From Streptomyces platensis (GTDB lineage Bacteria > Actinomycetota > Actinomycetes > Streptomycetales > Streptomycetaceae): DNA of 64,000 bases. This document shows, piece by piece, positions 18,640-27,614 of this stretch. The DNA lies in NCBI RefSeq assembly GCF_008704855.1, contig NZ_CP023691.1, positions 3,038,001-3,102,000 on the forward strand, in the 5' to 3' direction. The notes below the pieces were generated by a model. The model ran no database searches. It saw only the letters and a program-made list of their open reading frames with translations, and was not told the origin of the DNA. How positions within the stretch are numbered: position 1 is the stretch's first letter; every line of letters starts with the position of its first letter. The position numbers and the translations under genes are program-made.

Positions 18640-19923
18640 CTACGCGCTCTTCTCCTGCGGCTCCCCCGACTCGCCGCGGCTGCGCGGGACCAGGGTCGGG
18701 TTGACGTTCGAGTGGACGACGTCCTCGGTGATGACGACGCGGGCCACGTCCTTACGGGACGGGATCTCGTACATCACCGCCTGGAGGACCTCCTCCATGA
18801 TGGCGCGCAGACCACGGGCGCCGGTGCCGCGGAGGATGGCCTGGTCGGCGATGGCCTCCAGGGCCGGGCGGTCGAAGTCCAGCTCCACGCCGTCGAGTTC
18901 GAAGAGGCGCTTGTACTGCTTGACGAGCGCGTTGCGCGGCTCGACCAGGATCTGGAGCAGCGCCTCGCGGTCGAGGTTGTGGACCGAGGTGAGGACGGGG
19001 AGACGGCCGATGAACTCCGGGATCATCCCGAACTTCACCAGGTCCTCCGGCATCACGTCCTGGAGCTGGTCCTTGGACTCGATCTCCCGCTTGGAGCGGA
19101 TCGTGGCGCCGAAGCCGATGCCCTTGGCACCGGACCGGGCCTCGATGATCTTCTCCAGGCCGGCGAAGGCACCGCCGACGATGAAGAGGACGTTGGTGGT
19201 GTCGATCTGGATGAATTCCTGGTGCGGGTGCTTGCGGCCGCCCTGGGGCGGGACCGAGGCGGTGGTGCCCTCCAGGATCTTCAGCAGCGCCTGCTGGACG
19301 CCCTCGCCGGAGACATCGCGGGTGATCGACGGGTTTTCGCTCTTCCGGGCGACCTTGTCGATCTCGTCGATGTAGATGATGCCGGTCTCGGCCTTCTTGA
19401 TGTCGAAGTCCGCGGCCTGGATCAGCTTCAGGAGGATGTTCTCGACGTCCTCACCGACGTAGCCGGCCTCCGTCAGCGCCGTGGCGTCGGCGAACGCGAA
19501 GGGGACGTTGAGCATCCGGGCGAGGGTCTGCGCGAGCAGCGTCTTGCCGGAGCCGGTGGGGCCGAGCAGCAGGATGTTGGACTTGGCGAGCTCGATGCCC
19601 TCATCGCCGCGGCCGGGGCCGTTCTCGCCCGCCTGCACCCGCTTGTAGTGGTTGTAGACGGCGACCGAGAGCGCCTTCTTGGCGGGGTCCTGGCCGACGA
19701 CATAGCCGTTCAGGAACTCGTAGATCTCCCGCGGTTTGGGGAGCTCCTCCCACCGCACCTCGGAGGTCTCGGCGAGCTCCTCCTCGATGATTTCGTTGCA
19801 GAGGTCGATGCACTCGTCGCAGATGTACACACCAGGTCCCGCGATGAGCTTCTTCACCTGCTTCTGGCTCTTTCCGCAGAATGAGCACTTGAGCAGGTCG
19901 CCGCCGTCACCGATGCGTGCCAC
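18640..19923 (-). CDS. clpX: ClpX, ATPase subunit of the ClpXP protease
   Basis: 427 residues from GTG 19923 ([20 protein letters not shown]) with GGGGAAG about 8 bases ahead. The N-terminal C4 zinc-binding domain has CSFC and CDECIDLC (residues ~12-40). AAA+ motifs: Walker A GPTGSGKT near residue 121, Walker [10 protein letters not shown] near 185, sensor 2 region RGTGARGLR near 370. The IGF-type loop is IGFGA, which docks on ClpP. It unfolds substrates and feeds them to ClpP1P2, encoded upstream on the same strand. A hairpin between clpP2 and clpX suggests clpX also has its own transcript. Confidence 0.97.
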   Translation of the reverse strand: MARIGDGGDLLKCSFCGKSQKQVKKLIAGPGVYICDECIDLCNEIIEEELAETSEVRWEELPKPREIYEFLNGYVVGQDPAKKALSVAVYNHYKRVQAGENGPGRGDEGIELAKSNILLLGPTGSGKTLLAQTLARMLNVPFAFADATALTEAGYVGEDVENILLKLIQAADFDIKKAETGIIYIDEIDKVARKSENPSITRDVSGEGVQQALLKILEGTTASVPPQGGRKHPHQEFIQIDTTNVLFIVGGAFAGLEKIIEARSGAKGIGFGATIRSKREIESKDQLQDVMPEDLVKFGMIPEFIGRLPVLTSVHNLDREALLQILVEPRNALVKQYKRLFELDGVELDFDRPALEAIADQAILRGTGARGLRAIMEEVLQAVMYEIPSRKDVARVVITEDVVHSNVNPTLVPRSRGESGEPQEKSA

Positions 19924-20014
19924 GAGGTGCTTCCCCTTCGCCTGGGATCCGTATTGCTCCACGGACCCGGGTGCTTGCCTATCGACGGTACCTTGCCGGG
20001 CCCCCCGTACGGGC

Positions 20015-20063
20015 CCCCCTTGGACGGACTCGGTTCACTCCGTCCCGAACCGGTCCAAGGGGG
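20015..20063 (-). terminator. Hairpin between clpP2 and clpX
   Basis: Arms CCCCCTTGGAC (20015-20025) and GTCCAAGGGGG (20053-20063) enclose a 27-base loop with some further pairing. It starts 31 bases after the clpP2 stop and may end most clpP1P2 transcripts before clpX. Confidence 0.6.
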
Positions 20064-20093
20064 CAACGCTCCGGCTCATTTCGCGAAAGATCG

Positions 20094-20771
20094 CTAGCCG
20101 ATCGAGACCGACGACTTCCGCGTCGAGACGATCTGGTCGACCAGACCGTACGCCAGGGATTCCTCGGCGGTCAGGATCTTGTCACGCTCGATATCGTCCC
20201 GGATCTTCTCGATCGGGGTGGTGGAGTGCTTGGCCAGCAGCTCCTCCAGCTGCGAACGCATCCGCAGGATCTCGTTGGCGGCGATCTCCAGGTCGGAGAC
20301 CTGACCGCGGCCGGTCTCGCTGTACGGCTGGTGGATCAGGACCCGGGCGTTCGGCAGCGCCATCCGCTTGCCGGGGGTGCCGGCGGCGAGCAGCACGGCC
20401 GCGGCGGAGGCCGCCTGGCCCATGCAGACCGTCTGGATGTCCGGCTTCACGAACTGCATCGTGTCGTAAATGGCGGTGAGCGCCGTGAAGGAACCGCCCG
20501 GGGAGTTGATGTAGATCGAGATGTCCCGGTCCGGGTCCATCGACTCCAGGCACAGCAGCTGCGCCATGACGTCATTGGCCGACGCGTCGTCGATCTGCAC
20601 GCCGAGGAAGATCACGCGCTCCTCGAACAGCTTCGCGTACGGGTCGTACTCGCGCACGCCCTGCGAGGTGCGCTCGACGAAGCGCGGGACGATGTAGCGG
20701 GACTCGGCGCGCGGGCCGGAAAACTCGGCCTGGGCTCCCTCGTAGAGGCCGCTGCCGGGGAAGTTGTTCAT
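20094..20771 (-). CDS. clpP2: ClpP2, ATP-dependent Clp protease proteolytic subunit
   Basis: 225 residues from ATG 20771 ([17 protein letters not shown]), preceded by AGGACGG about 11 bases away; GTG 20783 and TTG 20801 are alternative in-frame starts with poorer sites. The serine protease triad is visible: Ser in GQAASAAAV near residue 120, His in LIHQP near 145, and Asp in the C-terminal half (IRDDIERD region). The ~40-residue N-terminus before YIVPRFVE is longer than in E. coli ClpP and is probably a propeptide. In Streptomyces ClpP1 and ClpP2 form the main peptidase core, coupled to ClpX. The gene is 65 bases downstream of clpP1. Confidence 0.95.
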   Translation of the reverse strand: MNNFPGSGLYEGAQAEFSGPRAESRYIVPRFVERTSQGVREYDPYAKLFEERVIFLGVQIDDASANDVMAQLLCLESMDPDRDISIYINSPGGSFTALTAIYDTMQFVKPDIQTVCMGQAASAAAVLLAAGTPGKRMALPNARVLIHQPYSETGRGQVSDLEIAANEILRMRSQLEELLAKHSTTPIEKIRDDIERDKILTAEESLAYGLVDQIVSTRKSSVSIG

Positions 20772-20836
20772 CGTGGTGTTCACCGTCCTGGTGGCGATCA
20801 AGTGGGCTGGGGGCTGAAGGGCGAGTGGTACGGGGC

Positions 20837-21451
20837 TCAGGCGCCCGTGCCGCCCCCGCCCGGAACGCCGGCGGCGGAGGTCATGACATCGTCGATCAGG
20901 CCGTATTCCTTGGCCTCATCGGCGGAGAACCAGCGGTCGCGGTCGGAGTCCTGGGTGATCCGCTCGACGGTCTGACCGGTGTGGAAGGCCGTCAGCTCCG
21001 CCATCCGCTTCTTGGTGTGCAGCAGCCGCTCGGCGTGGATCTTGATGTCCGACGCGGAGCCGGCCAGGCCCGCGGAGGGCTGGTGGATGAGGATCTCGGC
21101 ATTCGGCAGCGCGAAGCGCTTGCCCGGGGTGCCGGCGCTCAGCAGGAACTGTCCCATGGAGGCGGCGAGGCCCATCGCGATCGTCACCACGTCGTTCTTG
21201 ATGTACTGCATGGTGTCGTAGATCGCCAAGCCGGCCGAGATCGAGCCGCCCGGGGAGTTGATGTAGAGGAAGATGTCCTTGTCCGGGTCCGCGGCGAGGA
21301 GAAGCAGCTGCGCGGTGATCTTGTTGGCGATGTCGTCGTCGACCGGCTGGCCGAGGAAGATGATCCGCTCGCCGAGCAGCCGGTTGTAGACCTGGTCGCC
21401 GAGGCCACCGAAGGTCGGCTCAGCGGCGGCGGAAGGCATCGGGATCGTCAC
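20837..21451 (-). CDS. clpP1: ClpP1, ATP-dependent Clp protease proteolytic subunit
   Basis: 204 residues from GTG 21451 ([20 protein letters not shown]), with AGGTGG directly ahead; ATG 21439 is the alternative. Catalytic Ser in [10 protein letters not shown] near residue 98 and His in LIHQPSAGL near 123; the C-terminus is Gly/Ala rich ([10 protein letters not shown]). First gene of the clpP1P2 pair. The 276-base region upstream contains a ClgR-type box and the tig terminator, fitting the known activation of clpP1 by ClgR in streptomycetes (Bellier and Mazodier). The pair shapes morphological development in this genus. Confidence 0.95.
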   Translation of the reverse strand: MTIPMPSAAAEPTFGGLGDQVYNRLLGERIIFLGQPVDDDIANKITAQLLLLAADPDKDIFLYINSPGGSISAGLAIYDTMQYIKNDVVTIAMGLAASMGQFLLSAGTPGKRFALPNAEILIHQPSAGLAGSASDIKIHAERLLHTKKRMAELTAFHTGQTVERITQDSDRDRWFSADEAKEYGLIDDVMTSAAGVPGGGGTGA

Positions 21452-21619
21452 GTGTCCACCTGCTCGTTGTCGGACGGCTCCAGGCCGTCTCAGCGTCGTC
21501 TTCTGGGGCGCGGGGATCGGCGCCGTGTGTCGCCCCGGCGCGGTTTCAGGGACTCCCCTGCCCTCGTATCTACGGACCCTAACGCGCAGGTCGGACAACG
21601 CCATCCCGCATCGATAACT

Positions 21620-21636
21620 GTTCGCTGTGAGCGCAG
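21620..21636. promoter_or_regulatory. ClgR-like operator upstream of clpP1
   Basis: GTTCGCTGTGAGCGCAG. The left half GTTCGC is exact and the right half keeps GCG after a 5-base spacer, the arrangement of the actinobacterial ClgR motif (CGC-N5-GCG). It lies ~170 bases before the clpP1 start. The right arm is weak (GCGCAG against GCGAAC). ClgR activates clp genes in Streptomyces; no clgR gene is in this window. Confidence 0.5.
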
Positions 21637-21657
21637 GCTCACCGGCCCGGTACGAGT

Positions 21658-21695
21658 ACGGGCCCGAACACGCGGACGTGCGTGTTCGGGCCCGT
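21658..21695 (-). terminator. Terminator after tig
   Basis: Perfect 16-bp stem, ACGGGCCCGAACACGC (21658-21673) with GCGTGTTCGGGCCCGT (21680-21695), 6-base loop. It lies 33 bases after the tig stop and separates tig from the clpP1P2 promoter. Confidence 0.85.
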
Positions 21696-21727
21696 AATCA
21701 GCGGTCTTCGCGCGAGGCGACCGGGGC

Positions 21728-23116
21728 TCAGGCCTCGGGCTTCTCGTCGGTGCCCTCGGCGTCGGTGCCCTCGGCCCCGGCGTCGACGGTCTCGGCGGTC
21801 TCGTCCTCGTCGTCGAGGTCGATGACCTCGCCGTTGCTGTCCTTGACCGTGGCGGCCTCGACGACGACCGCGAGGGCCTTGCCGCGGGCGACCTCACCGA
21901 CGAGCATCGGCACCTGGCCGCCCTCGACGACGGCCTGGGCGAACTGGTCGGGGGACATACCGGAGGACTGCGCGCGGCGCATGAGGTGCTCGGTGAGCTC
22001 CTCCTGGCTGACGTTCAGCTTCTCCTTGTTGACCAGCTCGTCGAGGATGAACTGGGTCTTGATGCCCTTCTCGGCCTGCTCCTTGGTCTCGGCGTCGAAC
22101 TCCTCCTCGCTCTTGCCCTGGATCTCCAGGTACTTCGCGAGGTCGAGGCCCATCTGGCCGAGCTGGTGGTTGACCAGGTTGTGCTTGCGGGTCTCGATCT
22201 CGTCCGCGAGCAGCTTCTCCGGCATCGGCACCTCGACGAGCTTGAGCAGCTCGTCCAGGACCTTCTCCTGCGCCTGGGTGGCCTGGTCGTACTTCTTCAT
22301 CTGCTCAAGGCGCTTGCGGCTGTCGGCGCGCAGGTCCTCAAGGGTGTCGAACTCGCTCGCCAGCTGCGCGAAGTCATCGTCCAGCTCGGGCAGTTCGCGG
22401 GACTTGACCTCGGTGACCTCGACCTTGACCTCGGCCTCCTTGCCCTCGGCGGAGCCGCCCTTGAGCTCGGAGGTGAAGGTGGCGGAGTCGCCGGCCGCGA
22501 CGCCGGTGACGGCCTCGTCGATGCCGTCGAGGAGCTCACCGGAGCCGACGGTGTAGGTGACGCCCTCGGCGACGCCGTCCTCCAGGACCTCGCCGTCCAC
22601 CTTGGCCTCGAGGTTCAGCGTCAGGACGTCGCCGTCCTGGGCGGCGCGCTCGACCGGGGCGGTCGTGGCGAAACGCTCCCGCAGCTGCTCGACGGACTTG
22701 TCGATGTCCTCGTCCGACACCTCCACGGCGTCGACCTCGACCTCGATGCCGGAGTAGTCCGGGATCTCGAGGGCGGGACGGATGTCGACCTCGGCGGTGA
22801 AGGCCAGCAGCTCGCCGTCCTTCAGCTCGGTGATGTCGACCTCGGGCTGGCCGAGGACGTTGAGCTCACCCTCGTTGACCGCCTCGGTGTAGAACTTCGG
22901 GAGCGCGTCGTTGACGGCCTCCTCCAGCACGGCACCGCGGCCGAACCGCTGGTCGATGACGCGCGCCGGGATCTTGCCCTGGCGGAAGCCCTTCACCGTG
23001 ACCTGCTGGTTGATCTTCTTGTACGCCGCGTCGAGGCTGGGCTTGAGCTCCTCGAAGGGCACCTCGACAGTGAGCCGAACCCGAGTCGGGTTCAGGGTCT
23101 CCACGGCGCTCTTCAC
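21728..23116 (-). CDS. tig: Trigger factor, ribosome-associated chaperone and peptidyl-prolyl isomerase
   Basis: 462 residues from GTG 23116 ([19 protein letters not shown]) with AAGGAGA 9 bases ahead. The ribosome-binding signature [17 protein letters not shown] lies near residues 45-60. The FKBP-type isomerase domain follows (residues ~160-245, [21 protein letters not shown]), then the helical arm domain. The C-terminus is a Glu/Asp-rich tail of ~40 residues, common in actinobacterial trigger factors. It binds nascent chains at the ribosome exit. It lies upstream of the clp genes, the conserved tig-clpP-clpX arrangement, but a strong terminator separates them here. Confidence 0.96.
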   Translation of the reverse strand: MKSAVETLNPTRVRLTVEVPFEELKPSLDAAYKKINQQVTVKGFRQGKIPARVIDQRFGRGAVLEEAVNDALPKFYTEAVNEGELNVLGQPEVDITELKDGELLAFTAEVDIRPALEIPDYSGIEVEVDAVEVSDEDIDKSVEQLRERFATTAPVERAAQDGDVLTLNLEAKVDGEVLEDGVAEGVTYTVGSGELLDGIDEAVTGVAAGDSATFTSELKGGSAEGKEAEVKVEVTEVKSRELPELDDDFAQLASEFDTLEDLRADSRKRLEQMKKYDQATQAQEKVLDELLKLVEVPMPEKLLADEIETRKHNLVNHQLGQMGLDLAKYLEIQGKSEEEFDAETKEQAEKGIKTQFILDELVNKEKLNVSQEELTEHLMRRAQSSGMSPDQFAQAVVEGGQVPMLVGEVARGKALAVVVEAATVKDSNGEVIDLDDEDETAETVDAGAEGTDAEGTDEKPEA

Positions 23117-23352
23117 GGTTCGGTCTCCTTGGGGCTGACTTCTGGGGTTCTGCTTGAGATCCGCCGGTATCCGGCTGTTCCGGTACCGGCCGATCACGCC
23201 CGGTACACAGACACACGGGCACGCAGCTTGCATAGTAACCGCAAGGAGGATGACGCCCACAACGCGATCTTGAACAGCGGCCGGATCATGAGGCGGCGCG
23301 AAGCGGGATGGGGTGGTGCCCGACGGTGCCGTCGGGCTGACCTGTCTACTGG

Positions 23353-23426
23353 TCGGGGTGGCCGGATTCGAACCGACGACCTTCCGCTCCCAAAGCGGAC
23401 GCGCTACCAAGCTGCGCCACACCCCG
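23353..23426 (-). tRNA. tRNA-Pro (anticodon TGG)
   Basis: On the minus strand the sequence begins CGGGGTGTGGCGCAG and ends CACCCCGA, giving a 7-bp acceptor stem with discriminator A. The anticodon loop reads TTTGGGA between TCCGC and GCGGA, so anticodon TGG. T arm GTTCGAATC is present; 74 bases. CCA is not encoded. Confidence 0.93.
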
Positions 23427-23608
23427 TCGGTGCGACACGTAGGGTACATGGCCGACGGCGCTCCGGCTGCCAGTTATCGGGGCGTCCGGTGGCGGGACAT
23501 GGGGGCGCACGCGGCGACGCGCACCGTCCTCGGGAAGGGATGTGCGGCGCACCGCCGCGACCCGCTAGGATGCACTGCGTGCCGAGGTCCGTGCGATCTG
23601 TGGCGCTT

Positions 23609-23679
23609 GCGGGCGTAGCTCAATGGTAGAGCCCCAGTCTTCCAAACTGGCTACGCGGGTTCGATTCCCGTCGCCCGCT
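23609..23679 (+). tRNA. tRNA-Gly (anticodon TCC)
   Basis: Acceptor arms GCGGGCG and CGCCCGC plus discriminator T; D arm GCTCAATGGTAGAGC; anticodon loop CTTCCAA, so anticodon TCC; T arm GGGTTCGATTCCC. 71 bases. CCA is not encoded. It is followed by a strong terminator. Confidence 0.94.
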
Positions 23680-23688
23680 CGCATGAGG

Positions 23689-23717
23689 AAACCCCAGGCC
23701 GGCCGGCCTGGGGTTTT
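23689..23717 (+). terminator. Rho-independent terminator after tRNA-Gly
   Basis: Perfect 12-bp stem AAACCCCAGGCC / GGCCTGGGGTTT around GGCC, ending in TTTT. It starts 10 bases past the tRNA. Confidence 0.9.
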
Positions 23718-23792
23718 CCGCTTTCCGGAGCGCGCCGCCGGATGCCGGCACACCTCTTCGCTCCGCGGTCGCGGGTCAATAAGGTGGTCCGC

Positions 23793-24170
23793 ATGGAGAT
23801 CTGGCTCAATCCCGCGTGTTCCAAGTGCCGTTCCGCCGTGGAGATCCTCGACGGGGCGGGCGCCGATTACACCGTGCGCAAATATCTGGAGGACCCGCCG
23901 AGCGCCGGTGACCTGCGGGACGTGCTGACGCGGCTCGGCCTGGAGCCCTGGGACATCACCCGGACCCAGGAGGCCGAGGCCAAGGAGCTGGGGATCGGGG
24001 ACTGGGAGCGCACCGACGCCGCGCGTGAGCGCTGGATCGCGGCGCTGGCGGCGCACCCCCGGCTGATTCAGCGGCCGATCATCACCGCGGACGACGGTTC
24101 GGCGCTGGTCGGACGCAGCGAGGACGCCGTACGCGAGGCGGTGGCGCGGGCCGGGGGCGGGGCCTCGTAG
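23793..24170 (+). CDS. ArsC/Spx-family reductase-like protein
   Basis: 125 residues from ATG 23793 (MEIWLNPACSKCRSAVEIL). Thioredoxin-fold start with cysteines at residues 9 and 12; Cys9 aligns with the catalytic cysteine of ArsC-family arsenate reductases (NPxCSKxR). The remainder follows the family: RKYLEDPPSAGDLRDVLTRLG, then RPIITADDGSALVGR where the Arg-Pro-Ile motif is diagnostic. Such proteins reduce arsenate or act as thiol redox proteins. No ars genes are nearby, so a role in arsenic resistance is unsupported. A start 17 codons upstream is possible but falls close to the tRNA terminator. Confidence 0.85.
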   Translation: MEIWLNPACSKCRSAVEILDGAGADYTVRKYLEDPPSAGDLRDVLTRLGLEPWDITRTQEAEAKELGIGDWERTDAARERWIAALAAHPRLIQRPIITADDGSALVGRSEDAVREAVARAGGGAS

Positions 24171-24214
24171 GACGGGGACCGTGAGCGGCGCCTGACGGAG
24201 GGCCGGCGGACCAC

Positions 24215-24409
24215 CTAGAAGGTGATGTGGTTGATGGTGTCCGCCAGGGAGTTGAGGAACTTGTTGATCGACGGCGCCACGCCCGTGGAGGCGAGGAAGA
24301 AGCCGAACAGTATGGCGACGAGCGCCGGACCTCCCTTGATCGACTTCCCTCTGATCAGCACGATCAGGATGATCCCCAACAGCAGCACAACTGACAGCGA
24401 AAGAGCCAC
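24215..24409 (-). CDS. Small two-segment membrane protein, unknown function
   Basis: 64 residues: MALSLSVVLLLGIILIVLI forms one membrane segment, RGKSIKGGP a basic turn, and ALVAILFGFFLASTGVAP a second, with a short amphipathic end (SINKFLNSLADTINHITF). Length and pattern match small conserved streptomycete membrane proteins (a DUF2304-like/hypothetical class I cannot name). It converges with the ArsC-like gene; its promoter must lie in the long A+T-richer gap to the right. Confidence 0.7.
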   Translation of the reverse strand: MALSLSVVLLLGIILIVLIRGKSIKGGPALVAILFGFFLASTGVAPSINKFLNSLADTINHITF

Positions 24410-25016
24410 AACTGATCACACCCTCGGTCGGAACGCCTCACCGGCCCGGGGGCATGCCGCGCACACCCCCCTGCACCCATCGTGCCACCAACTCCATGCC
24501 CATCGCAGGCCGGTGACGAATCATCGGCCAACGCTTTGCCCGATTCCGGCCGCTGGTGGCCGGGGGGCCACGACGGGGTGGCGTACGAGTGGCGAGCGGG
24601 CGACGGTGCGGGGGCCGCGCGGGGCCGGGACGGCGGCGGCGCAAAGCCGGGAAGATTTCCCCGCCTGACGCGGCGTCGATAATTTCTGCCGATCATTCCC
24701 CCGCGGCATTCCGATCATTTCCCCGACCCCCGGGAATAGGGAATTCGTGGCATCCGTCACTGCTTTACGGGCCACTTCGAAGGCTTATTAGCATTCGGAC
24801 ATAAGACTAAGGAAGGGGACATTCCCCCAGAGTCGTTTGCGGGGGATACGACCCGATTTGGCGGGATGAAAGGGGGCGAAGCGGGCAGCCTGGCGGGGGT
24901 CCTGCCCCGGCGATTGCGGATTTTATCCGGGTGCTCTCCGGAGCGGCACCCAACGAAATAACGAAGGGGCCGCACACGGTTTTACGCGCCCGCCGACCGC
25001 CGCTATCGTGCCTCAA
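24410..25016. other. Intergenic region, about 600 bases, A+T-richer than the surroundings
   Basis: No gene is supported here. 24670-24860 is clearly less GC rich than its neighbours. It contains a direct repeat, CCGATCATTCCCC at 24688 and CCGATCATTTCCCC at 24710, spaced 22 bases, then GGGAATAGGGAATTCG. A weak hairpin (GGGTGC...GCACCC) lies near 24930. Promoters for the small membrane protein (leftward) and the acyltransferase (rightward) must be here; a small RNA cannot be excluded. Confidence 0.5.
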
Positions 25017-26180
25017 ATGTTTCCCGCTGCCCCGACACCCCGACGCGCCCTGCCCCCTGCCCAGCGGGCGGCGGGTACGGACCGGACCGGGCCCACGGCT
25101 CAGCCGTCCGGTGCGCCGGAGGGCGCGGCGGCGCCCGCTCCGAAGAGCGGTGGCCGTAACCCGTTCTTCGACAATGCGAAGTACCTGGCCATCGTGCTGG
25201 TGGCGATGGGGCACGCATGGGAGCCGCTGACCGACGGGAGCCGGGCGGCCGAGGCGTTCTACATGACCGTCTACACCTTCCACATGCCGGCCTTCATCAT
25301 CATTTCCGGTTACTTCTCGCGCAGCTTCGACATGCGCAAGGACCGGTTGCAGCGGCTGGTCACGGGGGTCGCGGTCCCCTACATCCTCTTCGAGACCGCC
25401 TATGCCTTCTTCAAGCGCTGGGCGGACGACGATCCCGGGCACCCCATCAGCCTGCTCGACCCGTGGTTCCTGACGTGGTTCCTGGTGGCCCTGTTCATCT
25501 GGCGGCTGACCACCCCGCTGTGGCAGATCGTGCGCTGGCCGATTCCGCTCGCGGTGGCCATCGCCGTACTCGCCTCCGTGTCCCCGGACATCGGCGACGA
25601 TCTGGACCTCCAGCGGGTGCTCCAGTTCCTGCCGTTCTTCGTCCTGGGGCTGGCGCTGCGGCCGGAGCACTTCAAGCTGGTGCAGCGGCGGGCGGTCCGG
25701 ATCGCCTCGCTGCCGATCTTCGCCGCGGCGCTGGTGATGGCCTACTGGGCGGCGCCCCGGATGTCCTCGGCGTGGTTCTACCACCGGGACAGCGCCCAGG
25801 AACTGGGCACCACCTGGTGGATCGGCGCGGTCATGACGCTGGCGCTCTTCGGCTGCTCGATCGTGATGGTGGCCTGCTTCTTCGCCTGGGTGCCGACCCG
25901 GCAGACCTGGTTCACGGTGCTGGGCGCGGGGACGCTCTACGGCTATCTGCTGCACGGCTTCCTGGCCAAGGGCTCGCGGTTCTGGGGCTGGTTCGACGAC
26001 TACGCCTGGCTGCACACCCCGCTCGGCGAGATCGCGGTGACGCTGATCGCGGGCGGCATCGTGACGGCCCTGTGCACCCCACCGGTCCGCCGGGTGTTCC
26101 GCTTCGCCATGGAGCCGACGATGGCGTGGGCGTTCCGGAAGGACCCGGCCGATACGGCGCGGGCCCGCGTCAGCGCCTGA
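25017..26180 (+). CDS. Acyltransferase family 3 membrane protein
   Basis: 387 residues from ATG 25017 (GTG 25008 is in frame). Neither start has a visible Shine-Dalgarno site, so a leaderless message is possible. After a ~45-residue Pro/Ala-rich head comes FFDNAKYLAIVLVAMGHAW, the conserved histidine-bearing first segment of acyltransferase 3 proteins, then FHMPAFIIISGYFSR with the second family motif, and some ten membrane segments. Members transfer acetyl or other acyl groups to sugars and cell-surface polymers. Nothing around it identifies the acceptor. It converges on the phosphatase gene. Confidence 0.85.
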   Translation: MFPAAPTPRRALPPAQRAAGTDRTGPTAQPSGAPEGAAAPAPKSGGRNPFFDNAKYLAIVLVAMGHAWEPLTDGSRAAEAFYMTVYTFHMPAFIIISGYFSRSFDMRKDRLQRLVTGVAVPYILFETAYAFFKRWADDDPGHPISLLDPWFLTWFLVALFIWRLTTPLWQIVRWPIPLAVAIAVLASVSPDIGDDLDLQRVLQFLPFFVLGLALRPEHFKLVQRRAVRIASLPIFAAALVMAYWAAPRMSSAWFYHRDSAQELGTTWWIGAVMTLALFGCSIVMVACFFAWVPTRQTWFTVLGAGTLYGYLLHGFLAKGSRFWGWFDDYAWLHTPLGEIAVTLIAGGIVTALCTPPVRRVFRFAMEPTMAWAFRKDPADTARARVSA

Positions 26181-26342
26181 GAGCCCGTGCTTTCCGGCCG
26201 GGGCGCGACGCGGTCGGTTCACGCCATGGCGTGGGCGGTGCACCGGCACCCGCGGCGGCCTGCGGACGGCCGCGGAAACGGCTGAAGTACGCCCCCGGGA
26301 AGAGCGTCCGACGGGCCGTGGCCCCCTCGGCGCCGCGGCCCC

Positions 26343-27488
26343 TTACGCGTCCCGGCAGATCAGCAGCAGCGCCCGGTCGTCGTTGACGTCCTTGGCGACG
26401 GCCTCGATCAGATGCCAGGCGGCGCCCGCGAAGCCGCCGGTGACATAGCGGTCGGCCTCGCCGGTCAGCCGGTCGATGCCCTCCGCGATATCGCGGTCGG
26501 CGGCCTCGACCAGGCCGTCGGTGAACAGCATCAGCACATCGCCGGTCCGCAACGTGCCCTTGACCGGGTGGAACTGGGCACCGTCGTAGACGCCGAGCAG
26601 CGGCCCGTCCCCTGACTTCTCCTCCCAGCGGCCGGTGCCGGCGCTGAGCTGGAGGGCCGGCAGATGTCCGGCGGAGAGGAGTTCGTAGTCGCCGGATTCC
26701 AGGTCGAGGACGAGGTGGATGGAGGTCGCGAACCCCTCGTCCCAGTCCTGGCGCAGCAGATAGCCGTTGGCGGCGGGCAGGAAGCCGTGCGGCGGCAGCG
26801 AGCCGAGCAGGCCGCCGAAGGCGCCGGACAGCAGCAGGGCGCGGGAGGCCGCGTCCATGCCCTTGCCGGAGACATCGGTCAGCACCACTTCGAGGATGGT
26901 GCCGCCGTGGGTGCGGGAGGCCACCACGAAGTCGCCGGAGAAGGACTGCCCGCCGGCCGGGCGCAGCGCCATCTCGTGGTGCCAGCCCTGCGGCAGCTTG
27001 GGCAGCTTGCTCTGGACGCGGATGCGTTCGCGCAGGTCGAAGAGCATGGTGCCGCCGCGCCGCCAGGGCACCCCGACCCGGCTGCGGAACTGCGCGATGA
27101 GCAGCCCGAAGAGCCCGACCGCGGCGACGACCAGGACGGTGCCCGGAGTGATCCGTTCCGGCCCTTCGTCGTACGGGCCGAACAGCGCGGACTCGACGAC
27201 CAGCGCGGTCGCCGAAGCGCCGTACAGGACGAGGAGGTTGGCCGGCCGCAGCAGCAGGCCGCCGGCGATGACCGGGAGGACCAGCGCCGTCGGGGCGATC
27301 CATTCCGGCCACCAGAGTGTGCCCGCGGCGATGGCGGGTATGGCGATGAGCAGGGCGGCCAGCGCGAACCGGTCGGAGCCCTCGCCGCGGAAGTAGTCGA
27401 CACCGGCCTTGCGCACGCCGATGCGGGCCCGGTGCAGTCCTTTGTGCATCCGGGCCGTCAGGGTTTCCGTTCCCTGGCCGCTGGTCAT
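26343..27488 (-). CDS. Membrane-bound PP2C-type (SpoIIE) serine/threonine phosphatase
   Basis: 381 residues. Four hydrophobic segments in residues ~45-130 form an N-terminal membrane module. The C-terminal phosphatase domain (about 165-380) has the metal-binding aspartates in GQSFSGDFVVASR, LTDVSGKGMDA and the closing DDRALLLICRD, as well as LMLFTDGLVEA. In Streptomyces such enzymes dephosphorylate anti-anti-sigma factors; the partner is not next door. It is transcribed away from the Eis-like gene with a 126-base divergent gap. Confidence 0.9.
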   Translation of the reverse strand: MTSGQGTETLTARMHKGLHRARIGVRKAGVDYFRGEGSDRFALAALLIAIPAIAAGTLWWPEWIAPTALVLPVIAGGLLLRPANLLVLYGASATALVVESALFGPYDEGPERITPGTVLVVAAVGLFGLLIAQFRSRVGVPWRRGGTMLFDLRERIRVQSKLPKLPQGWHHEMALRPAGGQSFSGDFVVASRTHGGTILEVVLTDVSGKGMDAASRALLLSGAFGGLLGSLPPHGFLPAANGYLLRQDWDEGFATSIHLVLDLESGDYELLSAGHLPALQLSAGTGRWEEKSGDGPLLGVYDGAQFHPVKGTLRTGDVLMLFTDGLVEAADRDIAEGIDRLTGEADRYVTGGFAGAAWHLIEAVAKDVNDDRALLLICRDA

Positions 27489-27614
27489 TGCTCTGGGACC
27501 TTATCCACCCGTTCGGCGGTGCGTCGATTCGCCGCACGTCGGCCTGGAAAATTCCCGGGAAACCCCGTTCGAAATGCGGTCGCGCCGCTATGGAGTGTGC
27601 GCTAGGGATGTTCT

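Noticed and set aside
23353..23717. tRNA pair as an integration site for a mobile element
   Set aside because: No integrase, no repeated tRNA 3' end and no shift in gene content on either side.
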